Of a stretch of DNA of 13,550 nt, positions 1 to 6,777 are shown piece after piece (the stretch's first letter is position 1; every line of letters starts with the position of its first letter). The DNA comes from an uncultured Chryseolinea sp. GTDB taxonomy: Bacteria; Bacteroidota; Bacteroidia; Cytophagales; Cyclobacteriaceae. A program made the position numbers and the translations under genes. Below the pieces are notes generated by a model. It was not told the origin of the DNA and searched no databases. It saw only the letters and a list, made by a program, of their open reading frames with translations. Location: contig CAMLER010000060.1 of NCBI GenBank assembly GCA_946478915.1, forward strand, positions 1 to 13,550, in the 5' to 3' direction.

Positions 1-777
1 ATCAACGGCCACCTCATACGCATTCCGAAAATTATGTCCCATTACTTTTAAACCCGTGCCATCAGGATTGATCCTTAAGGCTAGTCCGCCCACCCATATT
101 TTCCCATCATCGCTTTTCATATTACCCCTATTCTCCCTGTTGTATGGTGAGCCCCCGGTATACAGGCTTCCTGAGCGCAGGGTCCATCCCGATTTATCTG
201 TTACAATGTGCGGTCCAGCATTGCCAGTTGTAAAATATAGTTTGCCATCGGCTCCTCCCACTATGGCGTGAAGAGAATGGTCATGATCCAATCCGCCGAA
301 ACCTTTAAGAAAAATTTCCTTTTTATCCGGTACGTCGTCGCCATCGTCATCGGTATAAATGATAAGATGTGGCGAACATGAAACAAAAACCCGATTGCCA
401 ATTACAGCGATACCCAAAGGCGATACAAGATCTTTATCCTGAATAAATACCTTGACGTCGTCTGCCTTCCCATCGTCATCACCGTCCTCCAATATTACGA
501 CACGGTCGCCTTTGGAGTGATGAATATGCTTTAATGAATCGTTATTATAATTCCTGTAATTTACTGCCTCCGTAATCCAGATCCGACCTCTGCTATCGAT
601 ATCCATATTGGTCGGATTATAAAACATCGGCGATTCTGCCCAAAGCGTTGCGTCCAGATCATCGGACAGATGCAGCCCACTCTCGTTTGTCGTAGTGTGC
701 CGACATGATATGCTGATGATAATCAGGGAAAAAATCAGAGGCCATCGAAAAAAAATTTTAGATCGTAATCCCTTCAT
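1..777 (-). CDS. PVC-type dehydrogenase beta-propeller lipoprotein (partial, C-terminus beyond left edge)
   Basis: An open frame starts at the ATG at 777 and reads leftward without a stop to base 1, giving 259 residues. Residues 1-25 form a lipoprotein signal peptide: a basic start, a hydrophobic stretch (PLIFSLIIISIS) and a likely lipidated Cys25. The rest resembles the N-terminal propeller of 'membrane-bound dehydrogenase' or PVC-type heme-binding proteins. Visible marks are NPTNMDIDSRGRIWITE (54-70), the Asp-rich loops at 97-107 and 143-152, GFGGLDHDHSLHAIVGGADG (159-178), and INPDGTG followed by RNAYEVAVD at the edge. In this family the propeller is followed by HEAT-like and cytochrome c (CxxCH) parts, which would lie outside the window. 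The role is presumably periplasmic sugar or alcohol oxidation, but that is family knowledge and the substrate is unknown. The gene follows the GTPase gene at 169 nt and was probably transcribed separately. Confidence 0.8.
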   Translation of the reverse strand, partial: MKGLRSKIFFRWPLIFSLIIISISCRHTTTNESGLHLSDDLDATLWAESPMFYNPTNMDIDSRGRIWITEAVNYRNYNNDSLKHIHHSKGDRVVILEDGDDDGKADDVKVFIQDKDLVSPLGIAVIGNRVFVSCSPHLIIYTDDDGDDVPDKKEIFLKGFGGLDHDHSLHAIVGGADGKLYFTTGNAGPHIVTDKSGWTLRSGSLYTGGSPYNRENRGNMKSDDGKIWVGGLALRINPDGTGLKVMGHNFRNAYEVAVD

Positions 778-946
778 AATAAAAATAAAATATTGAATAG
801 CGTGACTCGCTTCACCTTTGAAGCTAACAAGTTTACCGGGATGACGCAAACGAAGTATCCATGTTTGCCCTTGCGATCCTAATTTGGCGAATTCGTTATT
901 TCCTCACAATCCTAAGATCTTACTTGTATTAGTAGGTTAGAGTTGC
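778..946. other. Spacer between GTPase gene and dehydrogenase lipoprotein gene
   Basis: This 169-bp AT-rich spacer lies between two minus-strand genes. It holds a perfect 10-bp palindrome, TAAGATCTTA (913-922), shortly after the GTPase stop codon. No T-tract follows, so it is not a clear terminator. No good match to the Bacteroidota TAnnTTTG promoter element was found on the minus strand. No small gene is supported. Confidence 0.4.
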
Positions 947-2020
947 TTAGGTTATTATTCTGTAAGTTGGTCGTGGAAATCCCGGTTTAAAGACTGACCA
1001 ATTCCCCTCCTTGATTATACATCCATACCGTTCTGAGGTTTGAATTAAAGATTGCTGGACTATCTCTTCCAAAATTGAAGGTTCCGTTTCGACTCTTGCA
1101 TTGATCAGAATTGTTGCTTCAGTTGCATCTACATCGGCAAGTTTGATATCGGACGCGATCCCGGTCTGCGTTACACTGATCTTTTCCTTTTTTCCATTTG
1201 ATTCAACAAAGAACTTAAGGTGACCGATAGCCAGGTGACGAGATTGGATTTGATGCACAATTGAAACGATCATTTTTTCCGCTAAGCGATGGGCGTTACC
1301 ACTATTATCAATCATCGTAAGCGACTTGTCGAGCCAGGCTAATTTCGCCTCGCCTGCACCATAAATTTCATAGTCAATGTTGAGCGATCTCCTTTGACCT
1401 TGGTGAAGAAAGGTGTAAATTTTTTGAATCCAGCGTTCAACATCTGGTTCATCCAATGAGTTCTGATACAAAATGACCTTGCCGGGATACTCTGAGGCTA
1501 TAATCTCGTCAAGCACTTGCTGATCTTTTGAAGCAACCAGATCAATTTTGTTCAGAACAAGAATATCCGCCTCCTCCAACTGCTTTTTATAAATATATCT
1601 CACTGAATCTTCAGCAAATGTTTCGCGACCTGCTATGATAGAAGACACCATCGATGCATCTGCAAAAATAGAGATCACAATTTCCATCTCGGGCTTTAAC
1701 TTAGACATAGGTTTAGCGATCGTCGCTATCAGGTCAGTGCAGGTTCCCACCGATTCCGCGAAAATAATCTCGGGCTCAGCTTTTTTCAATTCTTCGATTT
1801 GATCATCCAACTGGTGATAGTTGCAGCAAAAGCAGCCATTAGCCACTTCTCTGATTGGAATCCCCAGACTTTTGACAAAAGTACTATCCACCTGCTGGTC
1901 GCCCTGATCGTTTGTTATAATTGCAACCTTCTTTCCTTCGCGCATTAATACCTTAGCTGCATTGGTGATCGCAGTAGTTTTGCCGCTTCCAAGGAAACCG
2001 CCCATCAGGATTAGTTTCAT
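947..2020 (-). CDS. CobW/G3E-family GTPase (putative metallochaperone)
   Basis: This 357-residue cytoplasmic protein is of the G3E class of P-loop GTPases (CobW, UreG, HypB, MeaB relatives), which use GTP hydrolysis to deliver metals or cofactors to target enzymes. The P-loop is GGFLGSGKTT (7-16). The CxCC-type metal site is GCFCC (62-66, Cys63, 65, 66). The switch/Walker B region is ESVGTCTD (89-96) and the guanine-specificity motif is NKID (157-160). The part after about residue 205 does not show an obvious CobW C-terminal domain. It does contain GHLKFF (266-271) and INARVE (306-311), which would suit a diverged ferredoxin-like fold; that is an inference. The ATG is preceded by AAAGAG at a suitable distance. 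The gene is divergent from the GH116 gene, with 124 bp between the starts. Its metal and client are unknown. GTPase class is confident; metal specificity is not. Confidence 0.88.
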   Translation of the reverse strand: MKLILMGGFLGSGKTTAITNAAKVLMREGKKVAIITNDQGDQQVDSTFVKSLGIPIREVANGCFCCNYHQLDDQIEELKKAEPEIIFAESVGTCTDLIATIAKPMSKLKPEMEIVISIFADASMVSSIIAGRETFAEDSVRYIYKKQLEEADILVLNKIDLVASKDQQVLDEIIASEYPGKVILYQNSLDEPDVERWIQKIYTFLHQGQRRSLNIDYEIYGAGEAKLAWLDKSLTMIDNSGNAHRLAEKMIVSIVHQIQSRHLAIGHLKFFVESNGKKEKISVTQTGIASDIKLADVDATEATILINARVETEPSILEEIVQQSLIQTSERYGCIIKEGNWSVFKPGFPRPTYRIIT

Positions 2021-2144
2021 AAAATGCTCTTTCTATAAAGTCAAATATCTCAGAGGTCGCTTGATCAACGCAAACACATTCTTCCAGGCATCCTTTTCCA
2101 ACTCGGAAAAATAAAACTAAATTCATTCCACAATCCAATCGAGC
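2021..2144. promoter_or_regulatory. Divergent intergenic region between GTPase and GH116 genes
   Basis: This 124-bp region lies between two start codons facing away from each other, so it should carry both promoters. On the minus strand a weak candidate -7 element, TAGTTTTA (one mismatch to TAnnTTTG), lies around 2120-2127, with a TTG about 16 nt upstream. No clear element was found for the GH116 direction. An alternative 61-codon minus frame across this region overlaps the GTPase start in another frame and looks like chance. Confidence 0.3.
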
Positions 2145-4805
2145 ATGAAAATTAAATCTAACAGACGAAGCTTCCTCAAAAAAATCGGAATAGGAGGATT
2201 AACCGCTACGATGGTACCACCAGCTATCATCAACGGCGAATCTGAAATCTCCCGAAAAAACAATTTTTATCATAAAACAGCCGAACGCGAGTACAACGGA
2301 ATTTATAAGAATGAGTACTTGAAAAGAGTTGCTTTTCCGATAGGCGGTCTTGGCGCTGGCATGTTTTGTCTGGAAGGAAATGGTGCTATCTCACACATGT
2401 CGGTTCGCAGCAGGCCTGAAGTCTTTAATGAACCCGGAATGTTCGGAGCTATTGCAGTGAAAGGATTGAAGAATGGCGCGAGAGTTGTCGAAGGTCCTGT
2501 TCCTGACTGGAAACGATTTGGTCAGCCCAACACCGGCAATGGTGCTGGCGGATCCATCTTCGGATTGCCACGATTTGATGATGCCTCGTTTCTAAGCAGG
2601 TTTCCTTTTGCTACCATTTCGTTGAAAGAAAATGATTACCCGCTGGAGATTGAAATAACGGGATGGAGCCCTTTTATCCCAACCGACGCCGACAACTCCA
2701 GCCTACCTGCCGGCGCACTCGAATATAAAATCAAGAATACCAGTAGCCAGAACGTTAGTTGCGTATTTTCCTTTCACTGCAAAAATTTTCTGAAACCGAA
2801 GGATATTGATACCCAAAAGATCAAGCTTGGCAAAAACGCTATTACGAAACATAACAATGGATTTGTCCTGACACAATCACCATCCAACGAACGCGCTTTT
2901 GACGAAGGGAATTTTTGTATTTACACCGACGACGACAACACGGTAGTTGACCATTGCTGGTTCCGGGGTGGATGGTTCGATCCATTAACCATGACCTGGG
3001 AGACCATCAGAAAAGGGGAAACTAAAACATCGGATCCTGTTGAATCAGATGCGCCAGGTGCATCACTCTATGTTCCCCTCGAGCTCTCAGGTGGTAGTGA
3101 AAAGATTATTAAAGTAATGACAGCATGGTACATACCAGTGTCTGACATTCGCCATGGTGGTGAGCCCAGCGAAGGCGATAAATGTGACGGCACCGAAGGT
3201 TGTTGTGCCTCATCCGAGCAATTGGGAGCAACGATTGCCGATTCAAACTACACATCTGGAAAATACAAGCCCTGGTATAGCAATAAATTTAAGAATATCA
3301 ATGATGTTTCGGCATACTGGACCGGCAACTACCAGGACCTGAAAGAAAAATCGAAATTATTTACTGACGCATTTTACGCCAGCACACTTCCAGCCGAAGT
3401 AACGGAGGCCATAGCCGCAAACCTAAGCATCCTGAAATCTCCAACAGTAATGCGTCAATATGATGGAAGACTCTGGAGTTATGAGGGATGCGGCGACAAC
3501 TGGGGATGTTGCCACGGATCCTGCACACACGTCTGGAATTACGCACAGGCCATTCCTCACCTGTTTCCATTTCTGGAAAGGACGCTTCGGCATACGGAAT
3601 TCTGTGAAAGTCAAAATAAAGAAGGACATCAGACCTTTCGTTCTGCATTACCTATCCGTCCCGTTGACCATGCTTTTTATGCGGCAGCCGATGGACAACT
3701 TGGCGGAATCATGAAAGTCTACCGGGACTGGCGTATCTATGGAGACAATGAGTGGTTGAAAAAAATGTATCCCATGGTGAAAAGAAGCCTCGACTATTGT
3801 ATCAGGACCTGGGACCCCAAGAACAAAGGAATTATTGAAGAGCCCCATCATAACACATATGACATCGAATTCTGGGGACCCGACGGAATGTGCACGAGTT
3901 TTTACCTAGGTGCATTGACCGCGATTATCGAAATGGCAAAATTCCTGAAAAAGAAAAAGGACGTTACTACCTATCAAACCCTATTGACTAAAGGAAAACA
4001 AAGCATCGAAACAGATCTTTATAACGGAGAATATTTTTACCAAAAAATACAGGTGGCTGGACTTAACGCACCGAACCCGATCGAAGCTTCACAAAAATCA
4101 ATGGGTGGAGAATACTCCGAGGAGGCGCGCACACTGTTGGAGAAAGAAGGTCCGAAGTATCAGTATGGCACCGGATGTCTAAGCGATGGCGTTCTTGGCG
4201 CATGGATAGCGAAGGTGTCAGGATTGAATGATCCTTTTGATTCCGCGAAGATAACCAGTCACCTTGTTTCAGTTCACAAATACAATTTCAAAAGCGATCT
4301 CAGCGAACATGCAAATCCTCAAAGACCTTCGTTCGCATTGGGTGACGAAGGCGGCCTGCTATTGTGTTCATGGCCCAAAGGCGGAAAACTCTCCTTGCCA
4401 TTTGTATATAGCGATGAGGTGTGGACAGGAATCGAATATCAGGTCGCGAGTCATTTAATGTTTACGGGTAAAGTAAAAGAAGCGCTCGAAATTGTTCGCG
4501 CATGCCGCGACCGTTATGATGGCAGTATCCGCAATCCCTTTAATGAATATGAATGTGGTCACTGGTATGCGCGGGCGCTATCAAGTTATGGCATGCTGCA
4601 GGGGCTGACCGGAATCCGATTTGACGCGGTAGACAAAATGCTATATGTCGATTCAAAGATTGGCGACTTCACATCATTTCTCTCCTGTGAAACAGGATTT
4701 GGGACCGTCAGTTTATCGAATGGAAAAGTATCTGTGCAAGCCAAACTAGGCACTATACCCGTAAAAAAAATCAATGTGTCGGGCAAGGTTTCTAATTACG
4801 TGTAA
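2145..4805 (+). CDS. Tat-exported GH116 glycoside hydrolase (GBA2-like beta-glucosidase/glucosylceramidase family)
   Basis: This 886-residue enzyme has a GBA2-type N-terminal beta-domain and an (alpha/alpha)6 catalytic domain. NRRSFLKK (6-13) plus a short hydrophobic segment ending near ATMVPPAI is a good Tat signal, so the folded enzyme should act in the periplasm. The N-terminal domain opens with FPIGGLGAGMFCLEGNG (64-80). The catalytic half carries WSYEGCGDNWGCCHGSC (444-460), HHNTYDIEFWGPDG (568-581), SDEVWTGIEY (756-765) and NPFNEYECGHWYAR (797-810). By comparison with characterised GH116 enzymes, Glu447 is the likely nucleophile and Asp573 the likely acid/base. This alignment was made by eye. 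Family members cleave beta-glucosides, beta-xylosides or glucosylceramide; the substrate here is unknown. The Cys-rich stretches near 347-354 and 449-460 could bind metal or form disulfides. The gene stands alone, with no transporter next to it. Confidence 0.9.
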   Translation: MKIKSNRRSFLKKIGIGGLTATMVPPAIINGESEISRKNNFYHKTAEREYNGIYKNEYLKRVAFPIGGLGAGMFCLEGNGAISHMSVRSRPEVFNEPGMFGAIAVKGLKNGARVVEGPVPDWKRFGQPNTGNGAGGSIFGLPRFDDASFLSRFPFATISLKENDYPLEIEITGWSPFIPTDADNSSLPAGALEYKIKNTSSQNVSCVFSFHCKNFLKPKDIDTQKIKLGKNAITKHNNGFVLTQSPSNERAFDEGNFCIYTDDDNTVVDHCWFRGGWFDPLTMTWETIRKGETKTSDPVESDAPGASLYVPLELSGGSEKIIKVMTAWYIPVSDIRHGGEPSEGDKCDGTEGCCASSEQLGATIADSNYTSGKYKPWYSNKFKNINDVSAYWTGNYQDLKEKSKLFTDAFYASTLPAEVTEAIAANLSILKSPTVMRQYDGRLWSYEGCGDNWGCCHGSCTHVWNYAQAIPHLFPFLERTLRHTEFCESQNKEGHQTFRSALPIRPVDHAFYAAADGQLGGIMKVYRDWRIYGDNEWLKKMYPMVKRSLDYCIRTWDPKNKGIIEEPHHNTYDIEFWGPDGMCTSFYLGALTAIIEMAKFLKKKKDVTTYQTLLTKGKQSIETDLYNGEYFYQKIQVAGLNAPNPIEASQKSMGGEYSEEARTLLEKEGPKYQYGTGCLSDGVLGAWIAKVSGLNDPFDSAKITSHLVSVHKYNFKSDLSEHANPQRPSFALGDEGGLLLCSWPKGGKLSLPFVYSDEVWTGIEYQVASHLMFTGKVKEALEIVRACRDRYDGSIRNPFNEYECGHWYARALSSYGMLQGLTGIRFDAVDKMLYVDSKIGDFTSFLSCETGFGTVSLSNGKVSVQAKLGTIPVKKINVSGKVSNYV

Positions 4806-5295
4806 GTTCGGTACAATTCGGGTTGATCTATTAGTTCCTACTTTTCAACTTAGTCTTTGTGTTGAATTATCCCTAGGGGGACAGGGAATAAGGAATAAGG
4901 TACACCATCGCAAAATAGAATAGCAATGATCATCGAAAGAAACTGTCATTGCCGGGTTGATTAGCACTTGACGCTCGGTACAGACGAACATTTATTTCTA
5001 CTAAGGGGACTAGTCGCAAAGTATGCGCTTTATTATCTCTTCCCTATCAACAAGCCCAAATAGCCTTAAGCGGTATCGATTGCAAAGGTTATGAACGACG
5101 TTTTAAGACGGATAACGGTATACGTCAGATAATAATTAACAGTTGATAATGGAATTAACAGCAGAAACAGCCTTATTTCGGCAACGCGGACCTTTCGTCG
5201 CTCTTTCGAGTAGTCATCACGTTAATTTATTCATGCAACTCGTAATCCACCCACAACCAATTAGGGAAAATAATCATCATACCGGAAATAAAGTG
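4806..5295. other. Long non-coding stretch between GH116 and the sigma factor promoter
   Basis: No convincing gene is present in these 490 bp. They hold two small inverted repeats after the GH116 stop: TTCAAC/GTTGAA (4844-4849 with 4861-4866) and GCAATGA/TCATTGC (4923-4929 with 4946-4952). Neither is followed by a T-tract, so either could be a weak terminator of the GH116 transcript. A tandem GGAATAA duplication lies at 4885-4898. A stop-free plus frame of about 60 codons runs from 4961 to the TGA at 5143-5145, but it lacks an ATG or a recognisable motif. A second plus frame (ATG 5149 to 5346) runs through the sigma factor promoter and is not credible. Confidence 0.5.
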
Positions 5296-5303
5296 TACCT
5301 TTG
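5296..5303 (+). promoter_or_regulatory. Bacteroidota -7 promoter element (TACCTTTG) of the sigma factor gene
   Basis: TACCTTTG matches the TAnnTTTG consensus of primary-sigma promoters in Bacteroidota exactly and is followed by the frequent C or G position. No good TTG/TTTG element was seen about 19-22 nt upstream. Transcription would start near 5309-5311, giving a leader of about 108 nt before the GTG at 5418. Confidence 0.65.
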
Positions 5304-5352
5304 CAGGAATTCAATTCCACAACTTCTTCTGGAGTATTTTCTCTGACTGAGT

Positions 5353-5378
5353 GGATAAGATGATTCTCCTTATCTTTT
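5353..5378 (+). promoter_or_regulatory. Hairpin plus T-tract in the sigma factor leader (possible attenuator)
   Basis: GATAAG (5354-5359) pairs with CTTATC (5369-5374) around a 9-nt loop, with one outer G-T wobble (5353/5375), and TTTT follows at 5375-5378. It lies inside the predicted rpoD leader, between the promoter and the start codon, so it could act as a weak attenuator. The stem is short and AT-rich, and could also be chance. Confidence 0.35.
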
Positions 5379-5417
5379 AATTGAATAAACAGGAGTTATC
5401 CATTTCAAAAAAGAACC

Positions 5418-6281
5418 GTGCGACAACTTAAGATCGTTAAACAAATCACCAATAGGGAAAGTCAATCCCTCGACAAATATCTTCAGGAAATCGGAAAAGT
5501 TGACCTTATCACTTCGGAGGAAGAAGTACAACTTGCCATTCGCATAAGAAATGGCGACGAAATTGCCATCCAAAAATTGACGAAAGCAAACCTGCGATTT
5601 GTTGTTTCCGTGGCAAAACAATACCAAAACAATGGATTATCATTGGGTGATCTTATAAATGAAGGGAACCTCGGCCTGATAAAAGCGGCATCAAGATTCG
5701 ATGAGACTCGCGGATTCAAGTTCATTTCCTATGCGGTCTGGTGGATCCGGCAATCAATTCTGCAGGCTCTTGCCGAGCAATCAAGAATCGTGCGCTTACC
5801 ACTCAATCGGGTGAGCTCACTTAATAAATTGTCAAGGACTTTTTCAGAGCTGGAACAAAAATATCAGCGAGATCCATCATATGAGGAATTAAGCGATACC
5901 CTTGGGGTAACTGAAGAAGAGGTTAGACTGACGTATAAGATTTCAGGTCGTCACTCTTCACTTGACGCACCGTTTGTCCAGGGTGAAGAAAACAGTCTAC
6001 TGGATACATTGACCAACGACACCGATACCACACCAGAAACAAATTTGTTGAATGATTCATTGAAAGGTGAAGTTTCTCGTGCCTTGGCTACACTCACTTC
6101 GAGGGAATCGGATGTAATTTGTTACTATTATGGATTGAAGGGAATGGACGCATTAACGTTGGAGGAAATAGGAGAAAAATTTGAAATAACCCGTGAGCGC
6201 GTCAGGCAGATCAAGGAAAAGGCAACCAAAAGACTGAAACACGCATCAAGGAGCAAGGCATTACGGTCTTATTTAGGCTAA
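5418..6281 (+). CDS. rpoD: Primary-type RNA polymerase sigma-70 factor (RpoD/SigA family, GTG start)
   Basis: This 287-residue group 1/2 sigma factor directs RNA polymerase to promoters. Order of parts: MRQLKI start and region 1.2 (about 12-50), region 2 (56-125, with [31 protein letters not shown] and the region 2.3/2.4 helix [10 protein letters not shown]), region 3 (128-180, [13 protein letters not shown]), and region 4 with the helix-turn-helix [19 protein letters not shown] (247-265). Region 1.1 is absent, as usual in Bacteroidota. The GTG at 5418 is chosen because it restores the conserved MRQLKI start, and no ATG occurs in frame after the upstream stop at 5382. AGGAG at 5391-5395 is too far (22 nt) to be a normal ribosome site. 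The segment [18 protein letters not shown] (233-250) departs from the usual wording of housekeeping RpoD, so this may be a second paralog and not the main factor. Confidence 0.9.
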   Translation: MRQLKIVKQITNRESQSLDKYLQEIGKVDLITSEEEVQLAIRIRNGDEIAIQKLTKANLRFVVSVAKQYQNNGLSLGDLINEGNLGLIKAASRFDETRGFKFISYAVWWIRQSILQALAEQSRIVRLPLNRVSSLNKLSRTFSELEQKYQRDPSYEELSDTLGVTEEEVRLTYKISGRHSSLDAPFVQGEENSLLDTLTNDTDTTPETNLLNDSLKGEVSRALATLTSRESDVICYYYGLKGMDALTLEEIGEKFEITRERVRQIKEKATKRLKHASRSKALRSYLG

Positions 6282-6508
6282 TCGATAATATATATTACCA
6301 ATACTCAATGCGTTGTCGATAATTTGACGTATCTTGCAGCGCATTTAAGATCAGTGCTTCAACACCTCCCGCAGTTTTGTTAGGAACACCCCTTAATTAA
6401 TATTCATCTCTAATAGTTGTTTCGTATTCAACAGTTATTGAAGTCTATGGCAGCCTTTGGCAACCCGCCAAGCGGCTTTTGACAAGTTTTTTTTTAATTT
6501 AAATAATA
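6282..6508. other. Spacer between sigma factor and cold-shock genes
   Basis: This 227-bp spacer holds an AT palindrome, TAATATATATTA (6286-6297), right after the sigma factor stop. The octamer TCGATAAT occurs twice (6282-6289 and 6316-6323). A hairpin with T-tracts lies near the end and is described separately. No exact TAnnTTTG promoter was found, although a promoter for the cold-shock gene is expected here. Confidence 0.45.
6453..6495 (+). terminator. Hairpin with two T-tracts ahead of the cold-shock gene (terminator or csp leader element)
   Basis: GCC (6453-6455) and TTGGC (6457-6461) pair with GCCAA (6467-6471) and GGC (6474-6476), around a small internal loop and a 5-nt apical loop. TTTT (6477-6480) and nine T residues (6487-6495) follow. 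This reads as a rho-independent terminator of the sigma factor transcript. It could instead be a structured 5' leader of the cold-shock mRNA, since its T-tract ends only 13 nt before the ATG. Confidence 0.5.
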
Positions 6509-6703
6509 ATGGAAGGAACAGTAAAATTCTTTAATGAAGCCAAAGGATTTGGATTCATTAAACCCAAAAATTCGAACACAGACATCTTTGTCCATTCTTC
6601 TGGACTTATCGACGAGATTCGTGAAAACGATCAGGTTGAATACGAGGAAGAACGTGGAAAGAAAGGTATGAATGCAGTCAACGTAAAGTTGATTGATAAC
6701 TAG
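6509..6703 (+). CDS. Cold-shock-domain protein (CspA family)
   Basis: This 64-residue single OB-fold protein binds single-stranded RNA or DNA in the cytoplasm and typically acts as an RNA chaperone. RNP1 is KGFGFI (12-17) and RNP2 lies in DIFVHSS (25-31). MEGTVKFFNEAKGFGFIKP is the usual opening of the family, and 64 residues is within its normal size. The ATG is preceded by an A-rich stretch and not a Shine-Dalgarno sequence, common in Bacteroidota. The long leader (hairpin, T-tracts) would suit post-transcriptional control, known for some csp genes; here that is inference. The gene ends at the terminator shared with the convergent operon. Confidence 0.95.
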   Translation: MEGTVKFFNEAKGFGFIKPKNSNTDIFVHSSGLIDEIRENDQVEYEEERGKKGMNAVNVKLIDN

Positions 6704-6724
6704 TACGACACATCTAAGTATGTC

Positions 6725-6759
6725 AAAAAAAGGAACCACTTTTCGTGGTTCTTTTTTTT
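6725..6759. terminator. Strong bidirectional rho-independent terminator
   Basis: GAACCAC (6733-6739) pairs perfectly with GTGGTTC (6745-6751) around TTTTC. The stem is flanked by seven A residues (6725-6731) on the left and eight T residues (6752-6759) on the right, which can extend it to about 15 bp. Read rightward it ends the cold-shock gene. Read leftward it ends the SusCD operon 18 nt after the permease stop. Confidence 0.93.
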
Positions 6760-6777
6760 GTCTTAACAGAGCCAGCC

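Noticed and set aside
56..271. A 71-codon plus-strand frame near the left edge
   Set aside because: It is antisense to the propeller lipoprotein, which is supported by a signal peptide and family motifs.
1953..2138. A 61-codon minus-strand frame at the GTPase start
   Set aside because: It overlaps the start of the clear GTPase gene in a different frame and has no domain or motif of its own.
5143..5346. A 67-codon plus-strand frame ahead of the sigma factor
   Set aside because: It spans the exact TACCTTTG promoter of the sigma factor, has no recognisable motif, and its composition is not gene-like.
5391..5432. AGGAG seven bases before an ATT codon that opens a nine-codon frame just before the sigma factor
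   Set aside because: It could be imagined as a leader peptide, but ATT is a very rare start, SD signals are weak in this phylum, and nothing else supports it.
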